Below, piece by piece: positions 34,644-42,813 of a stretch of 64,000 bases of DNA. Numbering within the stretch: the stretch's first letter is position 1; every line of letters starts with the position of its first letter. The position numbers and the translations under genes are program-made. Source of the DNA: Candidatus Halobonum tyrrellensis G22 (GTDB lineage Archaea > Halobacteriota > Halobacteria > Halobacteriales > Haloferacaceae); contig NZ_ASGZ01000057.1 in assembly GCF_000495475.1 (NCBI RefSeq), forward strand, positions 17,230-81,229. The letters are read 5' to 3'. Below the pieces are notes generated by a model. It was not told the DNA's origin. It did no database searches and worked only from the letters and a program-made list of their open reading frames with translations.

Positions 34644-36341
34644 ATGCGACGCTCGGCCCCGTCCCGTTCGGTGGTACGTGCCCTCTCGTTCGTCGTCGTC
34701 GTCTCGCTGGTTCTCTCGGCGACGTTCCCCGCGGCGCTCGCGGCGTCGGTGTCCGCGAACGGGTCCGCCGCGGTCGCGACGGCGTCGGCGGGTGAGGCGC
34801 CACAGGTAAACGCGCCGGACGACCCCGAGGAGGACGTGATCGGCTGGGAGAACGGCTACTGGTACAACGAGAGCATCGATGTCGACCAGTCGGACGGTCT
34901 CTCGGAGGCGGAGACCGAGGCGTTCGTCGCGCGGTCGATGGCGCGCGTCGAGTACCTCCGCGAGGCGGAGTTCAACCAGACCGTCCCGGTCGAGGTCATC
35001 TCCCGCGACGAGTACCGGAATAGCTCCGGGTCGGAGTCGACGAACACGACCGAGTTCGACCACTGGAACGACCAGGTGTGGGAGGCGCTGTTCATCGTCG
35101 GCGAGTCGACCGGGTCGTCGTCCGCGCTCGGCGAGACCACCGGGTCGTCGGTCGCGGGCTACTACTCGCCGGTCGACGACGAGATCAAGGTGATCACGGA
35201 CGACCCCGACACGCCGACGGTCAACAACGCCACGCTGGTCCACGAACTCGTCCACGCGCTCCAAGACCAGCGGTACGACCTGACCGACGCCGCCTACCGC
35301 GCCGACACCCAGGACGGCGAACTCGCGGTCGACGGGGTCGTCGAGGGCGAGGCCAACTACATCGAGGCGCGCTACTCCCAGCGCTGTGGCGACGAGTGGT
35401 CGTGCGTCAAACCGGCCGAGTCGGGCGGGAGCGGGAGCGGCGCCGACTTCAACCTCGGCGTCTACCTCACCATCTTCAACCCCTACTCCGACGGGCCGGT
35501 GTACGTCGCCGACGTCGTCGAGGAGAGGGGGTGGGACGGGTTCGAACGGCGGTTCCGCAACCCCCCGAACTCGACCGAGCAGGTCATCCACGTGACCGAC
35601 GAGGAGCCGGTTCCCATCGCGTTCAACAGCACGGCGCGCGACGGCTGGCAGACCTACTCGAGCCTCGGCGAGAACGGCTCCGACACGGCGGGTGAGGCGT
35701 CGATCTACGCGATGTTCTGGTACCAGGCGCGCGAGTACGGCGCGGACACGGTGAACCCGTCGGGGCTGTTCGAGACCACCTCCGAGTACGACGCGTACAA
35801 CTACGACGCCGCGCCCTCGGCGGGGTGGGGGAACGACCGGGTGTTCCCGTACCACAACGGGACGGGCGAGGACGCGGGGCACGGCTACGTCTGGGTGACC
35901 GAGTGGGACACCGAGTCGGACGCGACCGAGTTCCGGGAGACGTACGTGCGGATACTCGACGCTCACGACGTCGAGGAGACCGAAGAGGGGTACTACGAGA
36001 TACCCGACGGCTCGTTCGCCGACACGTTCGCCATCGAGCAGAACGGCACCCGCGTCACGGTCGTCAACGGCCCCGACGCCGCGGCGGTGAGCGACATCCG
36101 GCCGTCGCTCTCGCCGACGAACGCGACGACGACCACCCGAGAGCCGACGGAGACGGAGACGACCGCGGCGGACGACACGGCGACCCGGGAGCCGACGGAG
36201 ACGGAGCCGACCACGACCGCCGACCCGACGACCAGCGAGACGCCGACCGGAGCCGAGACGACCACGACCGGCGCCGGGTTCGGGTTCGCCGTCGCGGCGC
36301 TTGCGGTCGCGCTCGCGGGCCTGCTCGCGCGCTTCCGCTGA
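34644..36341 (+). CDS. Hvo_1808-family surface protein, zinc-metalloprotease-like, C-terminally anchored
   Basis: A 565-residue exported protein. Sec signal at residues 10-33 (VRALSFVVVVSLVLSATFPAALA). The conserved part, about 55-490, contains GYWYNESIDVDQSDGL, VAGYYSPVDDEIKVI and NATLVHELVHALQDQRYDL near residue 195, an HExxH zinc signature followed by EGEANYIEARY, which could supply the third ligand. Then a Thr-rich stalk (TETETTAADDTATREPTETE) and a C-terminal GAGFGFAVAALAVALAGLLARFR, which resembles a PGF-CTERM anchor with imperfect motif. Catalytic activity of this family is unproven as far as I know. A paralogue follows in tandem. Confidence 0.87.
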   Translation: MRRSAPSRSVVRALSFVVVVSLVLSATFPAALAASVSANGSAAVATASAGEAPQVNAPDDPEEDVIGWENGYWYNESIDVDQSDGLSEAETEAFVARSMARVEYLREAEFNQTVPVEVISRDEYRNSSGSESTNTTEFDHWNDQVWEALFIVGESTGSSSALGETTGSSVAGYYSPVDDEIKVITDDPDTPTVNNATLVHELVHALQDQRYDLTDAAYRADTQDGELAVDGVVEGEANYIEARYSQRCGDEWSCVKPAESGGSGSGADFNLGVYLTIFNPYSDGPVYVADVVEERGWDGFERRFRNPPNSTEQVIHVTDEEPVPIAFNSTARDGWQTYSSLGENGSDTAGEASIYAMFWYQAREYGADTVNPSGLFETTSEYDAYNYDAAPSAGWGNDRVFPYHNGTGEDAGHGYVWVTEWDTESDATEFRETYVRILDAHDVEETEEGYYEIPDGSFADTFAIEQNGTRVTVVNGPDAAAVSDIRPSLSPTNATTTTREPTETETTAADDTATREPTETEPTTTADPTTSETPTGAETTTTGAGFGFAVAALAVALAGLLARFR

Positions 36342-36469
36342 GCGTCGGACCGACACGAGACCGACCTCCCGCACGGACGCCGCCGGAACGCGGACGCCGC
36401 GGACGCGCCGCCCCGCGGCCCCGACGATACGCCGACAACGCTTTTCCGTCCGCTCCCGTCGAGTCGTCC

Positions 36470-37864
36470 GTGCGACACGCAGCCGCAGCCGTCGCGGCGG
36501 CGCTCCTGTTCGTCCTCGCGGGCTGTGCCGCCCCCGCGGCCCAGCCGTCGCTCCGCGACGGGTGGCAGTGGCCCGAGGACCCGGCGACCGACCGGATCGG
36601 TTTCGAGGACGGCGTCTGGTACAACGAGAGCATCGACGTCGACCAGTCGGACGGGCTGACCGCGCGCGAGCGTCGGCTGTTCGTCGCGCGGACGATGGCG
36701 CGCGTCGAGCGGATACGCGGCCTGGAGTTCGACCGGCGGGTGCCCGTGGAGGTGATCGGCCGCGAGGAGTACCGCACCCGTTCGGTGTTCACCGGCGGGC
36801 GGTCGGGCGCGTACCACGCCTGGCACAACCAGGTGTGGGAGGCCGCCCTCGTGGTCGGCGAGGGGGAGAACGTGAGCGGCGCGTTCGACGCGCTCTACGG
36901 CGGGTCGGTCGCGGGCTACTACACGCCCGCGAACGACCGGATCGTGGTGGTCTCCGATTCGGCGCGGCCGTCGATGGACCGCGGGACGCTCGCGCACGAA
37001 CTCGTCCACGCGCTTCAAGACCAGCGGTTCGGGATCGCCGGCGCGGGGTCGCGCGACGCCGCCCTCGCACACGACGGGCTGACCGAGGGCGACGCGCGCT
37101 ACGTCGAGACGCTGTACGAACAGCGCTGTGAGGCGAACTGGTCGTGTATCGCGACGCCCGCGTCGGCCGATGCGGACAACTCGAACGGCTCCGACGGCTC
37201 GACCGCTTCGGTCGACCGGGGGCTGTTCACGTACATCTACCAGCCGTACGCCGACGGGCCGGGGTTCGTCCACCGTCTGCGCGAGCGCGGCGGGTGGGCA
37301 GCGGTGAACGAGGCGTACGCCGACCCCCCCGCGAGCACCGAACAGACGATCCACCCCGAGCGCTACCCGGAGGAGGGGGTGGCGGCGGTGTCGGTCGCCG
37401 ACCGCTCGGCCGCGGGCTGGTCGCGGTTCGACCTGCCGCGGACCACCGAGCGGCTGGGCGAGACCGGCGTGTACGCCATGTTCCGGGCGCAGGCGACGAT
37501 AAACCGGTCGCACCTCCGGACTGACGACGTCGCCTACTCGCCGTACAACTACTCCCACCCGCTGTCGACCGGGTGGGCGGGCGACCGACTCGTCCCCTAC
37601 CGCAGCGGGACGGGCGAGTCGGCCGAGTACGGCTACGTCTGGGCGCTCCGGTGGGACACCGCGGCCGACGCGACCGAGTTCGCCGACGGCTACCGCGCGA
37701 CGCTCCGGTCGCTCGGCGCCGAGCGGGTGCGCGCGGGCGTGTTCGAGGTGCCCGACGGGCCGTTCGCCGACGCGTTCCGAGTGGAGCGGCGCGGGCGGAC
37801 CGTGGTGATCACGAACGCGCCGACAGCGGGCCAACTCGACGCGGTCCACGCGCCGGCGTCGTAG
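36470..37864 (+). CDS. Hvo_1808-family lipoprotein, tandem paralogue
   Basis: 464 residues from a GTG start. Signal with lipobox LLFVLAGC (Cys near residue 18), so a membrane-anchored lipoprotein instead of the C-terminal anchor of its neighbour. It shares with the upstream gene VWYNESIDVDQSDGLT, VAGYYTPANDRIVVV, TLAHELVHALQDQRFGI (HExxH) and EGDARYVETLYEQRCEANWSCI, in the same order. The Thr-rich stalk is missing. This is a tandem gene duplication in which the anchoring mode diverged. The 128 bases between the genes hold a possible promoter (cgctttt at 36440). Substrate unknown. Confidence 0.85.
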   Translation: MRHAAAAVAAALLFVLAGCAAPAAQPSLRDGWQWPEDPATDRIGFEDGVWYNESIDVDQSDGLTARERRLFVARTMARVERIRGLEFDRRVPVEVIGREEYRTRSVFTGGRSGAYHAWHNQVWEAALVVGEGENVSGAFDALYGGSVAGYYTPANDRIVVVSDSARPSMDRGTLAHELVHALQDQRFGIAGAGSRDAALAHDGLTEGDARYVETLYEQRCEANWSCIATPASADADNSNGSDGSTASVDRGLFTYIYQPYADGPGFVHRLRERGGWAAVNEAYADPPASTEQTIHPERYPEEGVAAVSVADRSAAGWSRFDLPRTTERLGETGVYAMFRAQATINRSHLRTDDVAYSPYNYSHPLSTGWAGDRLVPYRSGTGESAEYGYVWALRWDTAADATEFADGYRATLRSLGAERVRAGVFEVPDGPFADAFRVERRGRTVVITNAPTAGQLDAVHAPAS

Positions 37865-37945
37865 CGGACGCGGGGACGCCCGACGGAACCGACCGACGAC
37901 CGCCGCGACCGGCGGGTTTACCGGCCGGCACGCCGACCCGCGGGT

Positions 37946-39043
37946 ATGGACGAGCGCGTACGGGAGCACGCGGCGGTGCTCGTGGGGTGGAGCGCACGGG
38001 TCGAGGCGGGCGACGACGTGGTCGTGAGCGTCGGCGAGGGCGCACACGACCTCGGGGTGGCGGTCGCGGCCGAACTCGGCGCGGTCGGCGCGAACGTCGT
38101 CACGACGTACGACTCCGCGGAGATGGACCGGGCGTACCTCCGCGCGCACGACGGCGAGTTCGCGACGCCGGAGCACGAACTCGCGCTGTACGAGACCGCC
38201 GACGCGGTGTTGCGCCTCGGGGGGTCGCGCAACACGGCCGCCACCGCGGACGTACCCGACGGGACCCGGCGGGCGGCGCGGCGTGTGGGCGAGGCGGTCC
38301 GCGAGGCGCGGATGGACACCGACTGGGTGAGCACGGTCCACCCGACGCGGGCGGCCGCCCAACGGGCGGGGATGTCCTACGAGGCGTACCGCGAGTTCGT
38401 CTACGACGCCGTCCTCCGCGACTGGGAGTCGCTGGCCGACGAGATGGCGCGGGTGAAGGAGGCGTTCGACGGGGGGAGCGAGGTCCGGATCGAGACGGAG
38501 CGCACCGACCTGACGATGTCCATCGAGGGGCGCACCGCGGTCAACTCCGCGGCGTCGGTCGCGTACGACTCGCACAACCTGCCGTCGGGCGAGGTGTTCA
38601 CCGCGCCCGCCGACCCCGAGGGCGAGGTGTACTTCGACGTGCCGATGACCATCGACGCCCGGCGCGTCGAGGGCGTCAGCCTCACCTTCGAGGGCGGCGA
38701 GGTGGTCGACTTCGCGGCCGACCGGGGCGAGGAGGCCGTCGCGTCGGTGCTCGACACCGACGCGGGTGCGCGCCGACTCGGCGAACTCGGGGTCGGGATG
38801 AACCGCGGCATCGACCGATTCACCGACTCGGTCCTGTTCGACGAGAAGATGGGCGGGACGGTCCACCTCGCGCTCGGCCGGGCGTACGACGCCTGCCTGC
38901 CCGACGGCGAGGCGGGCAACGACTCGGCGGTCCACGTCGACATGATCGCCGACGTGTCGGACGGCGGTCGACTGCTCGTCGACGGCGAGACCCTCCAACG
39001 GGACGGCGTCTTCCGGTGGGAGGACGAGTTCGAGGGGGCGTGA
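37946..39043 (+). CDS. M29-family (thermophilic-type) aminopeptidase
   Basis: A 365-residue cytosolic metallo-aminopeptidase. Family landmarks: VLVGWSARVEAGDDVVVSV at the head, SIEGRTAVNSAASVAYDSHNLPSGEVFTAP (metal ligand Glu in LPSGEVFTAP) near 197, GELGVGMNRGID near 278, and DEKMGGTVHLALGRAYD near 300, followed by NDSAVHVDMIADV near 330, which supply His/Glu/Asp ligands of the dinuclear centre. It releases N-terminal residues from peptides; specificity is unknown. ATG start. It precedes gndA by 89 bases on the same strand. Confidence 0.92.
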   Translation: MDERVREHAAVLVGWSARVEAGDDVVVSVGEGAHDLGVAVAAELGAVGANVVTTYDSAEMDRAYLRAHDGEFATPEHELALYETADAVLRLGGSRNTAATADVPDGTRRAARRVGEAVREARMDTDWVSTVHPTRAAAQRAGMSYEAYREFVYDAVLRDWESLADEMARVKEAFDGGSEVRIETERTDLTMSIEGRTAVNSAASVAYDSHNLPSGEVFTAPADPEGEVYFDVPMTIDARRVEGVSLTFEGGEVVDFAADRGEEAVASVLDTDAGARRLGELGVGMNRGIDRFTDSVLFDEKMGGTVHLALGRAYDACLPDGEAGNDSAVHVDMIADVSDGGRLLVDGETLQRDGVFRWEDEFEGA

Positions 39044-39132
39044 CGGCGCGACTCGCGACTCACACGCTCCCGTCGGGGCCGGCGAGCGCCCGAACCGCAA
39101 CGGCTACGGGCCGCCTCACCGACCCGGCGGGT

Positions 39133-40077
39133 ATGAGCATGCAACTCGGCGTGGTCGGTCTCGGCCGGATGGGGCGGATCGTGGTCGACCGGGTGCTGGC
39201 GGCGGGTCACGACGTGGTGGCGTACGACCTCGACCCCGAGGCGACCGCCGCGGCCGTCGAGAGCGGCGCGATGGCCGCCGACTCCATCGGCGACGTCTGC
39301 GACCGCCTCGACGACGAGGTCGGCGAATCCGCCGACGGCGACGACGCCGCCGACGCCGAGGGCAAGCGGATCTGGATGATGGTGCCCGCGGGCGACGCGG
39401 TGGACACGACGCTGTCGAGGCTCGAACCCCACCTCACCGACCGGGACGTGGTGGTCGACGGCGGCAACTCCCACTTCTCCGACTCGGTCCGGCGCGCGGA
39501 GTCGTGCCCGGCGGCGTACCTCGACTGCGGCACCTCGGGCGGCCCCGCGGGCGCGGACCTCGGCTTCTCGCTGATGGTGGGCGGCCCCGAGTGGGCGTAC
39601 GAGGCGATGACGCCCGTCTTCGACGCGGTGGCGACCGGACCCGAGGGTCACGACCGGATGGGACCGGCGGGGTCGGGTCACTACGTGAAGATGGTCCACA
39701 ACGGCGTGGAGTACGCGCTGATGCAGGCGTACGGGGAGGGGTTCGAACTCCTCCACCGCGGCGAGTACGACCTCGACCTGGAGTCGGTCGCGCGGACGTG
39801 GAACAACGGCGCCGTCATCCGGTCGTGGCTGCTCGAACTCTGTGAGGAGGCGTTCCGCGAGGAGGGTACCGACCTCGGCGACGTGGCCGACCGGGTCGAG
39901 GGCGGGTCGACCGGGACGTGGACGGTACAGGAGGCGCTCGAACAGGAGGTGCCGATGCCGCTGGTGTACCAGGCGCTCGCCGAGCGGTTCGGCTCGCGCG
40001 ACGACCGGTTCGCCCGGCGGCTGGCGAACCGCCTGCGCTACGGGTTCGGCCGCCACGAGGTTCAGCGGACGGAGTAG
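39133..40077 (+). CDS. gndA: 6-phosphogluconate dehydrogenase (decarboxylating), short archaeal type
   Basis: Oxidatively decarboxylates 6-phosphogluconate to ribulose 5-phosphate. The 314-residue protein has the dinucleotide motif GVVGLGRMGRIVVDRV, substrate motif VVVDGGNSHFSDSVRR near 112, DCGTSGGPAGADLG near 133 and the catalytic lysine in GSGHYVKMVHNGVEYALMQAYGEG near 180. It is the short GndA type without the extra C-terminal domain. An acidic insertion (residues 64-77, DDEVGESADGDDAADAEG) is a haloarchaeal addition. Two adjacent ATG codons, at 39133 and 39139, are possible starts; the first is used. In haloarchaea the pathway supplies NADPH and pentoses. Confidence 0.93.
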   Translation: MSMQLGVVGLGRMGRIVVDRVLAAGHDVVAYDLDPEATAAAVESGAMAADSIGDVCDRLDDEVGESADGDDAADAEGKRIWMMVPAGDAVDTTLSRLEPHLTDRDVVVDGGNSHFSDSVRRAESCPAAYLDCGTSGGPAGADLGFSLMVGGPEWAYEAMTPVFDAVATGPEGHDRMGPAGSGHYVKMVHNGVEYALMQAYGEGFELLHRGEYDLDLESVARTWNNGAVIRSWLLELCEEAFREEGTDLGDVADRVEGGSTGTWTVQEALEQEVPMPLVYQALAERFGSRDDRFARRLANRLRYGFGRHEVQRTE

Positions 40078-40124
40078 CCGCCGCGGGACGACAGTGCTTT
40101 CGGGACGGTGAGCCACACCCCGGT

Positions 40125-40685
40125 GTGGCTTCCAGTTCGATACCGCGGCTCCTCGGCGTCGCCTGCTGTTGTCTGATCGTCGGCGTCGCGGCGGGTCCGG
40201 TCGTCGCGCCCGCCGCGACCGCTCTCCCGGGCGTCACCGACCGGACCGGCGCTACCGACCTCCGGGTCGTCGAGTTCGAGGTGTTGGCCGCCGGCTGTGC
40301 CTCGAACCTCGACACCGGCGGGGTCGGCGGAATGTACGAAACCGAGGGGTTCGTTCCGACGCGAACCGCGAACGCGACCCTCTCGGCGTGGGTCGAGCGG
40401 ACGTCCCCGGAGGGGGCTGACCTCAGCACCTTCCGCGTCCACGTCGACGTCGAGAGCGACGGCCCGACGAACGGGACGTGTCGAACCGGCGTCCGCTACC
40501 GACTCGCGGTCGAACCGAGCGGCGGGGCCAGGGGTGGTCTCGGTCTCGACGCGTACGGAACGCGCGTCGTCTGGGTCGTCGACGGCGACCAGTGGCACTG
40601 TTCGTCGAGTTACACCGGCCGTATCGACGGCGACTGTTCGTCGCTCGGAGCCCCGCAGGATCCCGCGGCCGCTTCGACGGCGTGA
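40125..40685 (+). CDS. Hypothetical secreted protein
   Basis: 186 residues from a GTG start (ASSSIPRLLGVACCCLIVGV). An N-terminal hydrophobic signal ends near the ALPG stretch at residue 37. The mature part is mostly beta in character, with cysteines at AAGCASN, NGTCRTG, DQWHCSSS and GDCSSLG that could form two disulfides, and Asn sequons. It is not recognised. It begins 48 bases after the gndA stop, and tgcttt at 40095 is a possible TATA box. Its own signal suggests cell-surface or periplasmic-like location. Confidence 0.65.
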   Translation: MASSSIPRLLGVACCCLIVGVAAGPVVAPAATALPGVTDRTGATDLRVVEFEVLAAGCASNLDTGGVGGMYETEGFVPTRTANATLSAWVERTSPEGADLSTFRVHVDVESDGPTNGTCRTGVRYRLAVEPSGGARGGLGLDAYGTRVVWVVDGDQWHCSSSYTGRIDGDCSSLGAPQDPAAASTA

Positions 40686-40775
40686 CCGCCATCCGGTCCC
40701 CCGGTCGGCGGTCGCCCGCCCTCGGTCGCCGGGGGAATCACAACCCTTGTTATCCCCCACTTCGTAGCCGGCTTC

Positions 40776-41360
40776 ATGGTAGACCCGGTGGCAGTCGTGT
40801 TCGGGGCCGGCCTCGCGCTGGGGTTCGCCGCCCTGCACTTCGCCCGCGGGACCGGCTGGGAGCCGACCGCGGACGTCTCGAACGAGGTGCTCGAGCGGCG
40901 GGCCTCGACGGTGCCCGAGACGGACTTCCCCGAACCCGGTAACCGCGCGATCGGCGGCGGCGCCGCCGCGGGCGCGGTCCCGAGCGGCGAGGAGGGCGAA
41001 CTCGAAGAGGGCGAGGAGGGCGGCGACGGCGGGTCGTCGAGTCCCGCGGACATCCCCGAAGACGAGGTGGAGTACTTCGAGGTGGAGTTCGCCAAACAGG
41101 GCGAGACGGTCGAACTCGCCAACAACGAGCCGATCCTCGACCAGGGCGAAGACGAGGGCTGGGACCTCCCGTACGCCTGCCGGCAGGGCCAGTGCGTCTC
41201 GTGTGCCGGTCAGATCACCTCCGGCGGCAACGCCGAGGACTACGTCGTCCACGACAACCAGCAGATGCTCGACGAGACCGAACTCGACGACGGCTACACG
41301 CTGACCTGCGTCGCGTACCCGAAGGCCGACTTCTCGATCGAGACCGGCGAGGCGCCCTGA
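40776..41360 (+). CDS. Membrane-anchored 2Fe-2S ferredoxin
   Basis: A 194-residue protein with an N-terminal hydrophobic segment (residues 3-24, VAVVFGAGLALGFAALHF), an acidic linker rich in Glu/Gly (60-95) and a plant-type ferredoxin domain (residues 97-194). Cluster ligands are in PYACRQGQCVSCAGQI, giving C-x4-C-x2-C near 132-140, and TLTCVAYP near 176. It carries single electrons; the partner is unknown, but a flavin reductase of the ferredoxin-reductase fold is encoded at 50.7-51.8 kb. ATG start. The last gene before the tRNA-Arg locus. Confidence 0.9.
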   Translation: MVDPVAVVFGAGLALGFAALHFARGTGWEPTADVSNEVLERRASTVPETDFPEPGNRAIGGGAAAGAVPSGEEGELEEGEEGGDGGSSSPADIPEDEVEYFEVEFAKQGETVELANNEPILDQGEDEGWDLPYACRQGQCVSCAGQITSGGNAEDYVVHDNQQMLDETELDDGYTLTCVAYPKADFSIETGEAP

Positions 41361-41496
41361 CGCGGTTCGCTTCGCTCCCGCTCCCCCGGTTCCTTCTCGA
41401 CCATTCGTCGCCGCTCGATGTGACCTCCGAGCCGCCGGACTGTCGCTCCCCGCTCCCGTAGCGGTCGGTCGCGAGGGGCAGGTGAGTTTTCCGAAG

Positions 41497-41504
41497 GCTT
41501 AACC
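41497..41504 (+). promoter_or_regulatory. TATA box for tRNA-Arg
   Basis: gcttaacc is centred about 29 bases before the first base of the tRNA, the standard archaeal spacing. Flanked upstream by the A-rich-poor ttttccgaag stretch. Confidence 0.55.
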
Positions 41505-41529
41505 CGGGAGGTGTGATACGTGGACGTGA

Positions 41530-41602
41530 GGGCGGCTAGTTCAGCGGACAGAACGTTTGGTTCCGGACCAAAAGGTCGGGGGTTCAAATCCCTCGCCGCC
41601 CG
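41530..41602 (+). tRNA. tRNA-Arg (anticodon CCG)
   Basis: 73 bases forming a full cloverleaf. The acceptor stem gggcggc pairs with gccgccc. The anticodon stem tttgg/ccaaa encloses the seven-base loop ttccgga, anticodon ccg reading CGG. The T-arm has ggttcaaat. Discriminator base G; no CCA is encoded and no intron is present. The last 22 bases recur exactly at 41699-41720 and in decayed form at 41831-41852. Confidence 0.95.
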
Positions 41603-41698
41603 TGTTCCGTGTCGCGAACGGAGTGAGCGACCGAAGCCGTTCTGCAAGAGGGATTTGAGGTAGGGAGTGGAGCGAGCGCCAGCGAGCGGAACGACCGT

Positions 41699-41720
41699 GG
41701 TTCAAATCCCTCGCCGCCCG
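41699..41720 (+). repeat. Exact duplicate of the tRNA-Arg 3' end (att-like)
   Basis: 22 bases identical to 41581-41602 (T-loop through discriminator). Duplicated tRNA 3' ends are what tRNA-targeting integrases leave at the edges of integrated elements. No integrase gene is present between the copies. Confidence 0.75.
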
Positions 41721-41830
41721 GTTTTCGCGAACTCTCGCGCGACAAGCGGAGCGACGAGCGCCGCGAGCAAGCAGACTCGCGCGGGCGTTGAACGACGGAA
41801 CGAGCGAGCGCCGGCGGGCGACGTTCGGGT

Positions 41831-41852
41831 CGTTCGAATCCCTCGCTGGCCG
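41831..41852 (+). repeat. Degenerate third copy of the tRNA-Arg 3' end
   Basis: cgttcgaatccctcgctgg and following bases match the tRNA end with several changes. It touches the stop codon of the AT-rich gene beginning at 41853, marking the left edge of the AT-rich cassette. The 15-20 bases upstream of copies two and three (gagcgagcgcc...) are also alike. Confidence 0.6.
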
Positions 41853-42497
41853 TTACCTCTTGTTTCGATGCGGTGGAAGTAGACCGTCATCGGTGAGAAG
41901 TCGTCGAACTGTGTCGCCATCAAATATCAGTACCCCGTAGTTGGCCAGACACTCAACCCGGTCGAGTTCGTCCACCGAAGACGTAGTGAATAGTATCGTA
42001 AATGTTGGATCTATCTCAAACGCCTGTAATGAGGTAGCAATATCTGTCTGAAGGTTGGACCACTTCAGTTGGGCCACGGAGCTATTTCGTTTCTGTATCC
42101 TTACATACGCAGTGAATTCATCCGATTTGATCTGATACTCATTCGGAGGAATCATATTATGAAGAGGTGTTATATCGTCGAGGTCATCATCTGCATAAAT
42201 GGACTTAGATAGGTACTCTGCGAATAAATCCTCAGAAAGACTATTCAACTCCTTTTCGGACCACTCCGTCTCCGAGAGTGGGGGGAGTGATTCAGCCTGC
42301 GCTCGGACGGTCGCTACTGCCTGGTCAACCGAAACATTCGGCTCTTCCTCCTTTCCAGATAGTTGTTCCTTGTTGCTGGCTGTCTCCGATGCATCAAAGA
42401 CGCTGGCACGAACAGAGGTCAGCGTGGTTATCGCGAGCTGTCTCACCGCTTCCTTTGCGAGAAATTTGCCGCCAGCCACCACAACTCCGCTCAGCAC
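41853..42497 (-). CDS. Hypothetical protein of AT-rich cassette, possible restriction-endonuclease-like C-terminal half
   Basis: A 214-residue protein from a GTG start; not recognised. The N-terminal 35 residues (LSGVVVAGGKFLAKEAVRQL) are weakly hydrophobic, residues 40-85 are Glu/Ser-rich, and 110-205 form an alpha/beta part with YVRIQKRNSSVAQLKWSNL and TILFTTSSVDELDR followed by GVLIFDGDTVRRLL. This strand order loosely recalls Mrr-like nucleases, which end in a similar lid-g-d pattern, but a convincing D...(E/Q)xK active site is not seen. Base composition is far lower in GC than the rest of the window, and codons such as AAT, ATA and TTA are used, so transfer is likely. The start overlaps the upstream TAG by one base. 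Confidence 0.7.
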   Translation of the reverse strand: MLSGVVVAGGKFLAKEAVRQLAITTLTSVRASVFDASETASNKEQLSGKEEEPNVSVDQAVATVRAQAESLPPLSETEWSEKELNSLSEDLFAEYLSKSIYADDDLDDITPLHNMIPPNEYQIKSDEFTAYVRIQKRNSSVAQLKWSNLQTDIATSLQAFEIDPTFTILFTTSSVDELDRVECLANYGVLIFDGDTVRRLLTDDGLLPPHRNKR

Positions 42498-42718
42498 TAC
42501 TCTTCCTCCTTCCCGATCCGGGTGTTGATGAACTCTTTTACCCCCTCTTCAATGCGCGGCTGAACTACTTTGATTGTCTCTCTGACTACTTCGCGCCCGG
42601 CCTCCTTCCCGGCTTTCTTCGCTTCGTCCTTCACTTCGCTTCCTATATCCTTCCCCACCTCAACAGCGATCCCCGAGACTTGTTCGCCGATCTCTTGGGC
42701 GATTTCTCGCTTGGCCAT
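42497..42718 (-). CDS. Small charged helical protein of AT-rich cassette
   Basis: A 73-residue protein starting MAKREIAQEIGEQVSGIAVE. It is almost entirely predicted amphipathic helix with alternating Lys/Glu and Ala/Val (GKDIGSEVKDEAKKAGKEAG), reminiscent of LEA-like or coiled-coil proteins; no known domain. Its TAG overlaps the GTG of the next gene by one base, so the pair is translationally coupled. TATA-like ggtattatttacc (reverse strand of about 42744-42756) lies about 30 bases before the ATG. It is unusually lysine-rich for a halophile, which supports a foreign origin. Confidence 0.7.
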   Translation of the reverse strand: MAKREIAQEIGEQVSGIAVEVGKDIGSEVKDEAKKAGKEAGREVVRETIKVVQPRIEEGVKEFINTRIGKEEE

Positions 42719-42813
42719 ATGAGCGTAGATAGATATTAGATGGTAAATAATACCACTCTCCCCGATATCACATATGGTAGCTTAAGAGTTTGAGGGCCGA
42801 CGAGCGAGGTTCT

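Larger units (their letters stand above)
41603..41852. other. Gene-free stretch between tRNA-Arg and the AT-rich cassette
   Basis: 250 bases with no convincing gene. It contains the two extra tRNA-end copies and, at 41648-41658, gagggatttga, an inverted fragment of the same T-arm. GC is high here; the drop in GC starts right after the third copy. Read as scars of past integration. Confidence 0.6.

Noticed and set aside
35993..39100. 1035-codon open frame on the minus strand
   Set aside because: Antisense shadow over the Hvo_1808-type pair and the M29 aminopeptidase, all of which have clear family motifs on the plus strand.
41294..41647. Open frame antisense to tRNA-Arg
   Set aside because: It contains the familiar DLNPRPF-type translation of a tRNA reverse strand, a well-known annotation artefact.
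41831..41852. Possible second tRNA
   Set aside because: Only the T-arm and acceptor 3' side are present; no 5' acceptor, D-arm or anticodon stem precedes it.
41667..41882. Small open frame across the tRNA-end repeats
   Set aside because: It translates repeat DNA and the cassette edge; no coding signal.
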